Assembly: GCA_023388935.1 (NCBI GenBank)
Contig: JAEWFG010000125.1
Location: 1 to 20,281, forward strand
Reading direction: 5' to 3'
DNA: 20,281 nt
From: Pseudomonadota bacterium
Lineage (GTDB): Bacteria; Pseudomonadota; Alphaproteobacteria; Rhizobiales; Xanthobacteraceae
Of this stretch, positions 1 to 6,197 are shown one piece after another (the first letter of the stretch is position 1; every line of letters begins with the position of its first letter). Made by a program: the position numbers and the translations under genes. The notes beneath the pieces are model-generated. The model ran no database searches. It saw nothing but the letters and a program-made list of their open reading frames with translations, and was not told where the DNA came from.

Positions 1-95
1 ATGACATCGAGATCGTCATCGGTAAGCTTGCCCCATTGCTCCTTGACCTTACCTTTGACCTGCTTCCAGTTACCTTCGACGCGATTCCAATCCAT
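1..95 (-). CDS. csbD: CsbD family stress protein (N-terminal part, cut by window edge)
   Basis: The reverse strand from 95 reads MDWNRVEGNWKQVKGKVKEQ and continues WGKLTDDDLDV to the window edge. This is the hallmark N-terminus of the CsbD family (small, about 60-70 residue, charged general-stress proteins of unknown biochemical role). Only 31 codons are visible. The ATG at 95-93 is preceded by a GAGGAG ribosome binding site about 5 bases upstream, which fixes the start. A GGAAC-N16-GGTT element at 147-123 fits an EcfG-type stress promoter about 28 bases before the start. No disruption is seen in the visible part, unlike its divergent neighbour. Family assignment is secure from sequence; stress regulation is inferred from the promoter-like motif. 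Confidence 0.88.
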   Translation of the reverse strand, partial: MDWNRVEGNWKQVKGKVKEQWGKLTDDDLDV

Positions 96-122
96 GGCGC
101 TCCTCCTCGGTTAAGAAGGTTC

Positions 123-147
123 AACCATCCGGCTCTCGACCCGTTCC
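123..147 (-). promoter_or_regulatory. EcfG-type (general stress) promoter of csbD
   Basis: On the reverse strand GGAAC (147-143) is followed after 16 bases by GGTT (126-123). The alphaproteobacterial EcfG consensus is GGAAC-N16/17-CGTT, so one -10 base differs. Its position about 28 bases upstream of the csbD ATG is right for a promoter. Functional assignment is inference. Confidence 0.5.
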
Positions 148-192
148 CTATCCGGAAGTCCGTTGTGATCGATTGGGAAGCTAACGGGCTTA

Positions 193-217
193 GGAACCAT
201 CGATCATGCAACCCGTG
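193..217 (+). promoter_or_regulatory. EcfG-type promoter-like motif facing the yciE remnant
   Basis: GGAAC (193-197) is followed after 16 bases by CGTG (214-217), one mismatch to the EcfG consensus GGAAC-N16/17-CGTT. It lies about 42 bases upstream of the yciE-remnant ATG at 259 and is divergent from the csbD promoter motif. It may be a relic, since the gene it faces is broken. Confidence 0.4.
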
Positions 218-258
218 CTTAAACCGCTGGATCCGCTTTCCGCCCCGGGGAGCACATC

Positions 259-400
259 ATGGCCGAGTAAGACCTCAGCGATCTGTTCGTCGATGCCTTG
301 AAAGTCATCTAGCTTGAAAAGACAAACGCCAACATCCACGATGAGCAAGGCCGCGGAGAATACTGCCACTTCGTCAGAGGACGCGAAGCGGCAGATGCAA
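259..400 (+). pseudogene. YciE/DUF892 ferritin-like protein, 5' remnant
   Basis: From the ATG at 259 the frame reads MAE, then a TAA stop (268-270), then DLSDLFVDALKVI, then a second stop (TAG). This matches the usual YciE/DUF892 start (MAEKDLSDLFVDALKDIY in relatives, from memory). After a frame change, MSKAAENTATSSEDAK (from 341) resembles the next segment of the same family (PKMSKAAEN...). The family forms ferritin-like helical bundles and is often under general-stress control. At least two stops and one frameshift make it non-functional, and the remaining roughly 100 residues are missing: the sequence runs into PRC-barrel coding remains near 440. The right boundary is approximate. Confidence 0.6.
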
Positions 401-443
401 GGCCAGCCTACCGCAGCGGAGCAATCTCGGCAGACCCAGTTCG

Positions 444-759
444 CCCCCTGCGCCGAGCGAGAGCTGGACCGTCACAAACTACCACAAGCAGGCCGTATAC
501 GATCCGAAGGAAAGCAAAATTGGTGATATCGATGACGTCCTGGTCGACAAGTCCGGCAAGATCACTGGCCTCGTGCTCGAAGTAGGCGGCTTCCTCGGTG
601 TCGGCGAGAAGGACGTGATCGTGCCGTTTAGCTCGATCAAAACCGCGAAGAAAAACGACAAATGGTGTGACCTTGGACGAGACCAAGGAAGAGTTGAAGA
701 AGGCGTTCGGATTCAAATACGACAAGACAAGTACCACTTGGGTGTCGGATAAGAAGTGA
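444..759 (+). pseudogene. PRC-barrel domain protein, frameshifted and lacking its N-terminus
   Basis: One frame starting near 444 reads PSESWTVTNYHKQAVYD, then DIDDVLVDKSGKITGLVLEV, GGFLGVGEKDVIVPFSSIK and KKNDKW: a PRC-barrel domain as found in exported stress proteins of rhizobia. After TGG at 663-665 the homologous sequence continues in another frame (TLDETKEELKKAFGFKYDK ... TTWVSDKK, stop 757-759). The frameshift lies between 666 and 670. No ATG or signal peptide precedes the domain in frame; the first upstream in-frame stop is at 342-344. The full-length relative would be an exported protein of about 140-150 residues. Remaining domain identity is clear; function is probably lost. Confidence 0.75.
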
Positions 760-768
760 CGTATTAAG

Positions 769-791
769 AAGCCCCGGCTTTGCCGGGGCTT
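769..791. terminator. Strong hairpin, probable transcription terminator
   Basis: A perfect 10-bp inverted repeat, AAGCCCCGGC (769-778), loop TTT, GCCGGGGCTT (782-791), sits 9 bases after the PRC-barrel stop codon. The stem is GC-rich and the T-rich tail is weak (TCACTTT), so efficiency as an intrinsic terminator is uncertain, but position and symmetry fit one. Confidence 0.75.
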
Positions 792-1087
792 CACTTTGCG
801 CTCCGCGAGCCGCGCCTAAGGTGCTGGTATCCCGCCGTAGTAGTCGTCGACAGAGCGAGCCATGGCTGGTCCGACCAATTCCAGCTGCGCTCGTTGTCGT
901 ACCTAGATGCATTTCGCAGACGATCCTCGGACGGTAGCCCCCGTTCGCCGCCCTTGCCACCGGGGGCGACGACCGCGGCCGGCAGGCGACCTCGCCCTCC
1001 GAGATTCCGGCGCGGGGCTGGAAGGACATTCTTTCGCGCGTTTACGGCAACATCGGCGAGCACCGCATCCTGGCGCTCGCCGCCGGC

Positions 1088-2002
1088 ATGACCTACTACA
1101 GCATCCTCGCGATCTTTCCCGCGATCGCAGCGCTCGTGGCCATCTACGGCCTGTTCTCCGATCCCGGCAGCATCGCCAAGCATCTCGACCAGGCGGCCGG
1201 CTTCGTGCCGGGCGGAGCCATCGACGTGGCGCGCGAGCAGCTCACGCGCGTGGCCTCCAAAGGCAACCAGGCGCTCGGCGTGACCTTCGCCGTGAGCCTT
1301 GCGATCTCGCTCTGGAGCGCGAACGCTGCCATGAAGTCGCTGTTCGACACTTTGAACGTCGTGTATGGCGAGCAGGAGAAGCGCTCGTTCGTCAAGTTGA
1401 ACGCGATCTCTCTCGGATTCACGCTCGCGGCCATCGCCTTCGTGCTGCTGGCGCTCTCCGCCGTCGTCGTCATTCCGGTGGTTCTGAAGTACCTCCTGCT
1501 GTCGGACGCGACCGACCTGCTCGTCCGCATCGGGCGATGGCCTGCGATGTTCTTGGTGCTGGCGCTGGGGCTCGCCTGCATCTACCGCTTCGGACCGAGC
1601 CGCGAGGCGCCGCGCTGGCGGTGGATCACCTGGGGCAGTGCCGCCGCCACGATCCTCTGGCTGATCGCCTCCGCGGCGTTCTCCTGGTACGCCGCCAATT
1701 TCGGGAAGTTCAACGAGACCTACGGCTCGCTCGGCGCGATCATCGGCTTCATGACCTGGCTGTGGATATCGGCCATCGTCATCCTGCTCGGCGCGGAGTT
1801 CGATGCCGAAATGGAGCATCAGACGCGCGCGACACCACGACCGGCGCGCCCAAACCAATCGGCGCGCGGGGCGCGCGGATGGCCGACACAATCGGAGCCG
1901 CGCGCTCGCAGGAAGCACAGGCGAGGCAAGCCTGGCCCGCGCCCGGCGCAACGCCTCCGCAGCTTCTTTCTCTCCCACTGTCGTCTTCTCCTTGCGGAGT
2001 AA
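1088..2002 (+). CDS. YihY/BrkB family inner-membrane protein, frame-disrupted at both ends
   Basis: Six membrane segments are visible (starting near residues 1, 60, 105, 150, 180 and 215), with family hallmarks MTYYSILAIFPAIAALVAIY, SLWSANAAMKSLFDTLN, YGPS-like FGPSREAPRW, and SYGSLGAIIGFMTWLWIS-like sequence. The natural N-terminus (SPSEIPARGWKDIL ... RILALAAG) lies in the same frame from about 992 to 1087, but no ATG, GTG or TTG is in that frame after the stop at 935-937, so the start is lost or shifted. At 1822-1828 a likely one-base loss in a CG-rich run moves the usual tail (ARDTTTGAPKPIGARGARMA) into another frame, and the present frame ends with an unrelated arginine-rich tail. The membrane core may still be translated from 1088. 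Function of the family is not established. Probably a pseudogene. Confidence 0.7.
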   Translation: MTYYSILAIFPAIAALVAIYGLFSDPGSIAKHLDQAAGFVPGGAIDVAREQLTRVASKGNQALGVTFAVSLAISLWSANAAMKSLFDTLNVVYGEQEKRSFVKLNAISLGFTLAAIAFVLLALSAVVVIPVVLKYLLLSDATDLLVRIGRWPAMFLVLALGLACIYRFGPSREAPRWRWITWGSAAATILWLIASAAFSWYAANFGKFNETYGSLGAIIGFMTWLWISAIVILLGAEFDAEMEHQTRATPRPARPNQSARGARGWPTQSEPRARRKHRRGKPGPRPAQRLRSFFLSHCRLLLAE

Positions 2003-2090
2003 CGGCGCAGCGTCATCCCATGCTCGACGTTGGCGTAATGATAGGGCAGTGCGGCGGCAAGGTTGCCTTGTACAGCTGCAACGGCAAGAT

Positions 2091-2583
2091 CTGCGGCTTC
2101 GGGCTATCCGGCCCCCAATGCAGCCGATAGGTGCAGTTGTGTTCGCCCTTGGTCTGCAGCGGGTTTTTCGGCCGCCAGAATGCGGCGATGTTGTCGTGGA
2201 CCTCCTCCTTGGTCGGGATCTCGAACAGCATGACCCCGCCCTCGCCCCAGTCTCCGATCGACTCCATCCAGAGACTGCGTTTTTCGAAGCTGAATTCGAT
2301 GTCCTGATAGGCAAAGAAGTTTCGCTCCCGCTGCATCAAGCAACACGCGCGGATTGAGATCCTAAAAGGTGCTGATCTGGAGATTACGGGGATTGCTGAG
2401 CGGGCGCTGGCTTTCCCCCTTCCCGTTGAAGTTCGCAAGCCCGAGGGAATCGTGGACGGAGGGGCAGAAATCGTCGATGTCGTTGCGGTCGTTCGGACCG
2501 TAGAAGAACATGCTGGTCATCGGCGCGAGCCCGACCCGGTGCATTTCGACGCGCGGGTAGACCGACATCTCGACGTCGAAGAC
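2091..2583 (-). pseudogene. Internal fragment of periplasmic glucan biosynthesis protein OpgG/MdoG
   Basis: The reverse strand from 2583 reads VFDVEMSVYPRVEMHRVGLA, then MTSMFFYGPNDRNDIDDF and LSNPRNLQISTF, a typical conserved block of OpgG (periplasmic protein needed for osmoregulated periplasmic glucan synthesis). A TAG (2364-2362) stops this frame. After a frame change the match resumes with RERNFFAYQDIEFSFEKR, SLWMESIGDWGEGGVMLFEI, PTKEEVHDNIAAFWRPKNPL and TYRLHWGPDSPKP, then similarity ends near 2091. Both ends of the gene are missing: the N-terminal side abuts a topoisomerase IB fragment, and the C-terminal domain is absent. Non-functional. Confidence 0.8.
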
Positions 2584-2584
2584 T

Positions 2585-3051
2585 GACGATCGTGGCCAGC
2601 ACCTTCTCGCGACGTAGTCCGTCCAGCTTCATGTCGGCGGCGACACGGTCGCGCAGCGCGGGCAGCGCGGCCGCGAACTGGATGATATGCTCGTACTTGT
2701 TCTGGTCGCGCAGCTCGCGCCATTTCGCGTGGTAGCGGTACTGCTTGCGGCCCCGCGCATCGAGCCCGGTCGCCTGGATGTGGCCGTTGGCCAAGGGGTG
2801 GATCCACACGGATTCGTAGGCCGGCGGGATGCCGATTGACTTGATGCGCCGGATGACGCGGTGATGCGCTTTCCGTCCTTGTCGTAGTAGCTGAAGGTGG
2901 TTCCGGTCCGCTTGCGCGTGTAGCCGGGCGCGGAGTCGCTGACGTACCGAAGCCCTTCTTCCGCGATGGTGGCCGCCACTTCGGCGGTGCGGTCCAGAAC
3001 CTGTTCTTCGTTCCCGGTCTGTCGGAGCATGGGCCTGTCCCTCGGAAGCAC
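2585..3051 (-). pseudogene. DNA topoisomerase IB, 5' fragment, frameshifted
   Basis: Reading leftward from GTG 3051 (or ATG 3030) the frame gives EEGLRYVSDSAPGYTRKRTG and FSYYDKDGKRIT, and after a frame change within 2850-2862 IRRIKSIGIPPAYESVWIHP, LANGHIQATGLDARGRKQYR, YHAKWRELRDQNKYEHI and GLRREKVLATIV. This is the N-terminal region of the eukaryote-like (poxvirus-type) bacterial topoisomerase IB, which relaxes supercoils through a tyrosine adduct. The catalytic domain, with the active-site Tyr, is missing: at 2584 the sequence switches to opgG. About 155 of a usual 330-380 residues remain, so it cannot be active. It reads in the same direction as the opgG fragment. Confidence 0.8.
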
Positions 3052-3327
3052 CCTGGGATCGAGGCTCCGCTCTTTCTAAAGGGATGAAGACACCCGTTGG
3101 TTCCGCTCTGAAGTCGGTGGACGCGATGCGTAGATTCGGCAGCAGCGCAGACTATCCGGACCTCGGATGGGAGGCCGGCGGTTCCTTTCGATAAGGCGCT
3201 GCGCAGTCGATGAGGGCGGCATGGCTTAACTTCAGACAATCGCCACAAAAGTTCACCGACATGCTTCCCAAAGTCAGTCTTCACGAAGGCCGCTATGTCC
3301 CAGTATTCACTCGATGTATTGCGTCAG

Positions 3328-3522
3328 CGCTATCTCGACGTCCCAGTGCATGTGCTCGAGCTCGCGGATCGAGTGGGCGTCGGGATTGATGCTCAGCATG
3401 CAGCTGAATTCGAGAGCTGCCTGATGCCAGCGCCAGTCAAGATCGAGCAGCCATGGATGGGCGTTGATTTCGACCGCGACATCGTGCTTGGCGCATGCGC
3501 GCAATGCTTTTTCGACGTCGCC
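3328..3522 (-). pseudogene. Scrap of PolX-type PHP domain (PHP phosphoesterase)
   Basis: The reverse strand reads DVEKALRACAKHDVAVEINA, HPWLLDLDWRWHQAALEFSC and MLSINPDAHSIRELEHMHW, matching the C-terminal end of PHP domains attached to family-X DNA polymerases (EINAHP and SINPDAHS are metal-site motifs). Only about 65 residues remain. After VEIA the sequence diverges and stops at 3309. On the upstream side (3523-3628) the open frame reads unrecognised sequence (KIAPMTTYGGPHPAYMQ ...). It is open in the same frame as the 5' part of the phasin, which is coincidental or the result of the phasin frameshift. Confidence 0.6.
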
Positions 3523-3628
3523 GCGCCGATCATGGGCGAGACCCCACGCCGAAACACAATCCTGCATATAGGCCGGATGCGGCCCTCCGTAGGTCGTCAT
3601 TGGCGCAATTTTGTCGCTGCAGCGATTC

Positions 3629-4113
3629 TCAAGCCAGTGGACCCGCGAGCTTTCGGGACGCCTCGGTGCGCCAGAACGGGTATCCAGCCAAGTCTTTCGA
3701 GTGCTTGCCGAACATGTCGTTCCGTCTGATCGCAATTCCGACATAGCGGCGAAAAAGTCGATTGGTGACTTGATCCTCGCAAGCCTCAGGCCGAAATCGC
3801 AAGCAAATTGCAGATTGTCCTGCGTTATTTCGACGAGCCTCGAGGAATAAGCCGGCATGTTTGCCGTCGTTAAAGCGAGCCATTGCGTGGGGTCGCTATC
3901 CTTCTTCTGACTGAGGTCGGTGAGGGCCCCTGCCGGAGGCACAACGACGGGAGCCTGTCTAGGATCGTCTTGAAGAGGCGGTTCAATCGAGACTGCGGCA
4001 ACGGCGCGCGGAGAATTGTCTTTCGGACTTCTAACGATGTCCTGCTTGTTCCGTTGGGCGCGCGCCATTTTCGGGGCGTGCTTTGATGCTTTTGCCAGTT
4101 TACGCTTGCTCAT
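3629..4113 (-). pseudogene. Phasin-like protein with a single-base frameshift
   Basis: From ATG 4113 the product has a basic N-terminus (MSKRKLAKASKHAPKMARAQ), a proline-rich linker, and at about residues 85-125 the phasin-type helix SSRLVEITQDNLQFACDFGL, RLARIKSPIDFFAAMSEL. In relatives the frame continues EFAIRR.DMF.KHSKE; here that text (AIRRNDMFGKHSKDLAGYPF ... stop at 3629) is in the next frame, so about one base is missing at 3733-3738. Without the shift the protein would be about 160 residues. With it, the ribosome would read through unrelated sequence to 3307 and make a 268-residue chimera ending in a PHP scrap. Phasins bind polyhydroxyalkanoate granules, though many family members have other roles. 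An EcfG-like promoter precedes it. Confidence 0.65.
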
Positions 4114-4149
4114 CTAACGCTCCGAGAAAAGAGTCATTTCTGAAAAGAC

Positions 4150-4175
4150 AACCGACGCCGCTAGAGGGGCGTTCC
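4150..4175 (-). promoter_or_regulatory. EcfG-type promoter-like motif before the phasin gene
   Basis: On the reverse strand GGAAC (4175-4171) is followed after 17 bases by GGTT (4153-4150), about 37 bases before the phasin ATG at 4113. It has the same GGTT variant of the -10 element as the csbD motif. Confidence 0.45.
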
Positions 4176-4249
4176 AAGGCCCGCGCATTAACTTGCGAGG
4201 ACTAAGGTCGACTTGAGGCGGGGCGTTTTATGTTCTGTCAGAATGGTCC

Positions 4250-4414
4250 TGCAAGCGGCGGCAGGCCGGATGCTTTCGGTGCCTCGCGCCAATGCTGGCA
4301 GCGACCGGCGCCGTACCAGCGTTCGGCGAGCTTCTATACCAGCCCTTCAAGGTTCATAATGCAGGCCGCCTTGAACAGATCCGGGCCGATGGGGCCGGTC
4401 TGGATGGATAAGTC
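4250..4414 (-). pseudogene. ATP-dependent DNA ligase remnant (LigD/LigC-type)
   Basis: The reverse strand from 4414 reads QTGPIGPDLFKAACIMNLEG, LV, an in-frame TAG (4336-4334), then KLAERWYGAGRCQHW. In ATP-dependent ligases of the Ku/LigD class the corresponding block is GPIGPDLFRAAC.MGLEGLVSK ... RPYRAGR..HWIKVKN, the end of the nucleotidyltransferase domain. About 50 residues remain and one internal stop is present, so it is a relic. The match was recalled from the family, not searched. Flanks to 4640 hold nothing else recognised apart from the promoter at 4587. Confidence 0.55.
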
Positions 4415-4586
4415 GCGTCCCCCTCGCTGCCGGGATCGAGATGCTCGCGCGAGTCGGTCCTCATGGTTTCGGACGTGGTGGACGGCGCCTCGATGCACAC
4501 AACGGAAAGAGCAACCGTTGGTTCGCGCGCCGATCCTGCCCTAGGCCATGTTGGCGGCGTCAGGCCTAACGGAAGGCGCCTAGATG

Positions 4587-4611
4587 GGAACCTCCGCAAG
4601 TTAAGGCCGTT
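4587..4611 (+). promoter_or_regulatory. Perfect EcfG-type promoter before the zinc-ribbon gene
   Basis: GGAAC (4587-4591), 16 bases, CGTT (4608-4611): an exact match to the alphaproteobacterial EcfG consensus GGAAC-N16/17-CGTT. The -10 element ends 29 bases before the ATG at 4641, which leaves room for the transcript start and ribosome binding site. Confidence 0.7.
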
Positions 4612-4640
4612 CGCAGCGTGGGGCTCACCTCGAAGGAGCC

Positions 4641-4841
4641 ATGGCGATGATCGAGACCGATACGCTTTTGGAGAAATGTCCCCGCTGCGGCGCTTGGCCG
4701 ATGGCCGCTAATTTCCGCCGGACGTCGTTGGCGCAGCCGGACATCCGCTTCAGGTGTTCGAGGTGCCACGGTGACGAGGCCGGTCGGCTCCTGAGTCCGT
4801 TCGCGCGGCGGGACCGGCAGCGGGATCTGGACGCGGCCTGA
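4641..4841 (+). CDS. Small zinc-ribbon protein, stress-regulated
   Basis: A 66-residue soluble protein with two CxxC pairs, CPRC (13-16) and CSRC (39-42), forming a probable zinc ribbon, and a basic C-terminus. The ATG at 4641 has an AAGGAG ribosome binding site 4-9 bases upstream; a second ATG at 4647 is possible. It follows a perfect EcfG-type promoter. Similar small proteins, with MAAN after the first CxxC pair, occur in Bradyrhizobium as hypothetical proteins. The zinc binding is inferred from the cysteine spacing; no function is known. The stop overlaps the ATG of the following short ORF (TGATG). It is one of the few undamaged genes in the left part. Confidence 0.72.
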   Translation: MAMIETDTLLEKCPRCGAWPMAANFRRTSLAQPDIRFRCSRCHGDEAGRLLSPFARRDRQRDLDAA

Positions 4842-4987
4842 TGAGGATCCGGACCCATTCCGGAAGTCACATCGTCGAACTCGATGACGGCTCGCGATGG
4901 CAGGTGTTTCCGGGCGATCTGGATCTCACGCTTGCGAGCACCGGTGGCGCTTCAGCAAAACGCGCTCGAAACCGGACGCTTCGATGA
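4841..4987 (+). CDS. Short hypothetical protein, probably truncated
   Basis: A 48-residue frame starting at the ATG that overlaps the stop of the zinc-ribbon gene (TGATG coupling). It begins MRIRTHSGSHIVELDDGSRW and continues QVFPGDLDLTLAS. The first 31 residues look like a conserved small rhizobial protein (DDGS.W..FPGD.D.TL), which normally continues for several tens of residues. Here the sequence turns into a basic tail (AKRARNRTLR) and stops, which suggests a deletion near 4933. Translational coupling to the upstream gene is likely if it is expressed. Function unknown. It overlaps the metallophosphoesterase stub start by 4 bases. Confidence 0.4.
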   Translation: MRIRTHSGSHIVELDDGSRWQVFPGDLDLTLASTGGASAKRARNRTLR

Positions 4988-5103
4988 CCTTCACGATCGG
5001 CATCATCTCGGATACGCACGGCCTGCTTAGGTCGCGAAATAACGCAAGCAGCGATCTACGTGACTGGGCGGTCGAAAGCCTCGGTATCTCGGTCACGGCA
5101 TAA
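4984..5103 (+). pseudogene. Metallophosphoesterase (YfcE/MJ0936-like) N-terminal stub
   Basis: The frame from ATG 4984 begins MTFTIGIISDTHGLLR, containing the D-x-H (SDTHG) first metal-binding motif of calcineurin-like phosphodiesterases of the YfcE/MJ0936 type. After 16 residues the match ends, and the reading frame closes at 5103 after 39 residues, against roughly 150-180 in the family. All later metal-binding motifs (GD, GNH(D/C), GH) are missing. It is therefore a stub left by a deletion at about 5032. On the opposite strand the same stretch holds the end of a DctM remnant. Confidence 0.6.
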
Positions 5104-5213
5104 GGAAGCGAAGCGGCACAAGAACGAGATCTGGGAACAGCACCAGTAGGAACATGATCGGGATTTCCGCCATCAGGAACGGAAAGACACCTTTGAACGC
5201 ATCGTCCACGGAA
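5093..5213 (-). pseudogene. C-terminal scrap of a TRAP transporter large permease (DctM-like)
   Basis: The reverse strand reads ISVDDAFKGVFPFLMAEIPI, MFLLVLFPDLVLVPLRFLMP, stop at 5095-5093. The pattern (VFKGV.PF, a hydrophobic helix, FP.L.L..P) is the usual end of DctM, the 12-helix subunit of TRAP dicarboxylate transporters. Only about 39 residues remain. Its 5' side merges in another frame into the end of the leftward hypothetical protein gene at 5173-6018, so that gene's C-terminus is probably also a junction product. Confidence 0.5.
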
Positions 5214-6018
5214 ATCCGCGATACACTGGCGGCCACGTTTCGTCCGCGATGGCCGCCAAATCCGTCCTTGCAGCGAGAAAGCGCCTAAACAGCACGGCCC
5301 CCCGAACGGTCCGGCTCGAGCTTAAGAGGGCGACGAGCCCCAGCGCTATCAGCAGCACGCCGAGCCAGGTTGCCGTCCACCCTCTCCCGTCGTCGCCCGC
5401 CTCGGCGATGGAAACGGCGGCCGGCGTCGCTGGAGGCACAGAGGCGGCAACCGCGTCACTGGCGGCCGGCACGGCCGCCAGAAGCATCTCTACGTCGACT
5501 TGGCGCGGCGTGGGATGGTCGGTCGTGAGCTGATCGCTCGCGGGCTTGGCGACGACGGGTGCTGGCGGTACGAGCGCCGCGGCCCCCGTAGCGGAGATGG
5601 GAGCTGCATCAGCCACCTTGAACTCGTGCGCGGGCGGCGTCGAGTGGGGCGTTTCCGCCGGCGCCGAGCTCAGCAGCTCCGCACGTACATCCGCGACCGC
5701 CTTCCGCTTGCTCAGCGCGGTCTCGTTCTCCTCGCGACCGTTGGCGACGTGACGATGAACTGGCTTCTTCACCGTCGCGATCCCCTCAGCGGCCTGGAAC
5801 CAGCATTTGCGATGGCCGTCGAAGCGATAGACCCAGTGCTGGCCGTTGGCCGTCGACCTACCGGGTTGCGGCAAGCACTCCTCTGCGGCGGGAGCGGGCG
5901 CGGTGGCTTGCGCGAGAGGCGCATTGAACAGGGCATCGAAGGGATTCGAAGATGCCGGCGACGTCGAGAGACCCGAGAGAAGAAAGGCGGCGAAGAAAAA
6001 TCGCAAATGACCGGACAT
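5173..6018 (-). CDS. Exported proline/alanine-rich hypothetical protein with C-terminal membrane anchor
   Basis: Start chosen at ATG 6018 because it opens directly on a signal peptide (MSGHLRFFFAAFLLSGLSTS, then PASSNPFDALF); an in-frame GTG lies 39 bases upstream. About residues 45-80 carry the motif GQHWVYRFDGHRKCWFQA, seen in rhizobial hypothetical proteins and with two Trp and one Cys. A long Ala/Pro-rich low-complexity stretch follows, then one membrane helix (TWLGVLLIALGLVALLSSS, about residues 213-233). Total 281 residues. The last 15 or so residues (PPVYRGFPWTMRSK ...) run out of frame over the DctM scrap, so the natural C-terminus may have been replaced. Probably a periplasm-facing anchored protein; function unknown. 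Confidence 0.6.
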   Translation of the reverse strand: MSGHLRFFFAAFLLSGLSTSPASSNPFDALFNAPLAQATAPAPAAEECLPQPGRSTANGQHWVYRFDGHRKCWFQAAEGIATVKKPVHRHVANGREENETALSKRKAVADVRAELLSSAPAETPHSTPPAHEFKVADAAPISATGAAALVPPAPVVAKPASDQLTTDHPTPRQVDVEMLLAAVPAASDAVAASVPPATPAAVSIAEAGDDGRGWTATWLGVLLIALGLVALLSSSRTVRGAVLFRRFLAARTDLAAIADETWPPVYRGFPWTMRSKVSFRS

Positions 6019-6197
6019 GGAAGTCCCCGGCGTTACGCCCCGCGCCCGCACGACCATTGGCAGCGACCTGGGTCGCAGTGCGGCTCAAATCCGGCAACTC
6101 AGTGGATTCATTCTGCCCCGGATCTGGCATCCGGACCTGCATCGGCACCGGCGTGGCGCCACGTCGTCTTTTCCCCCATTCCACCGCAAGATAGACC

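Noticed and set aside
907..2130. Rightward 407-codon frame overlapping BrkB
   Set aside because: It is the out-of-frame shadow of BrkB over most of its length; only its segment after about 1826 carries the displaced BrkB tail.
791..2314. Long leftward 507-codon open frame across the BrkB region
   Set aside because: It is antisense to a clearly membrane-protein-coding frame, has an Arg/Gly/Asp-rich composition typical of shadow frames in GC-rich DNA, and no recognisable domain.
2517..3284. Leftward 255-codon frame over the topoisomerase fragment
   Set aside because: Shadow frame; the topoisomerase motifs are in the two other minus-strand frames.
5785..5808. GGAAC-N16-CGTC motif at about 5785
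   Set aside because: Lies inside the antisense of a coding region with no gene start downstream; probably chance.
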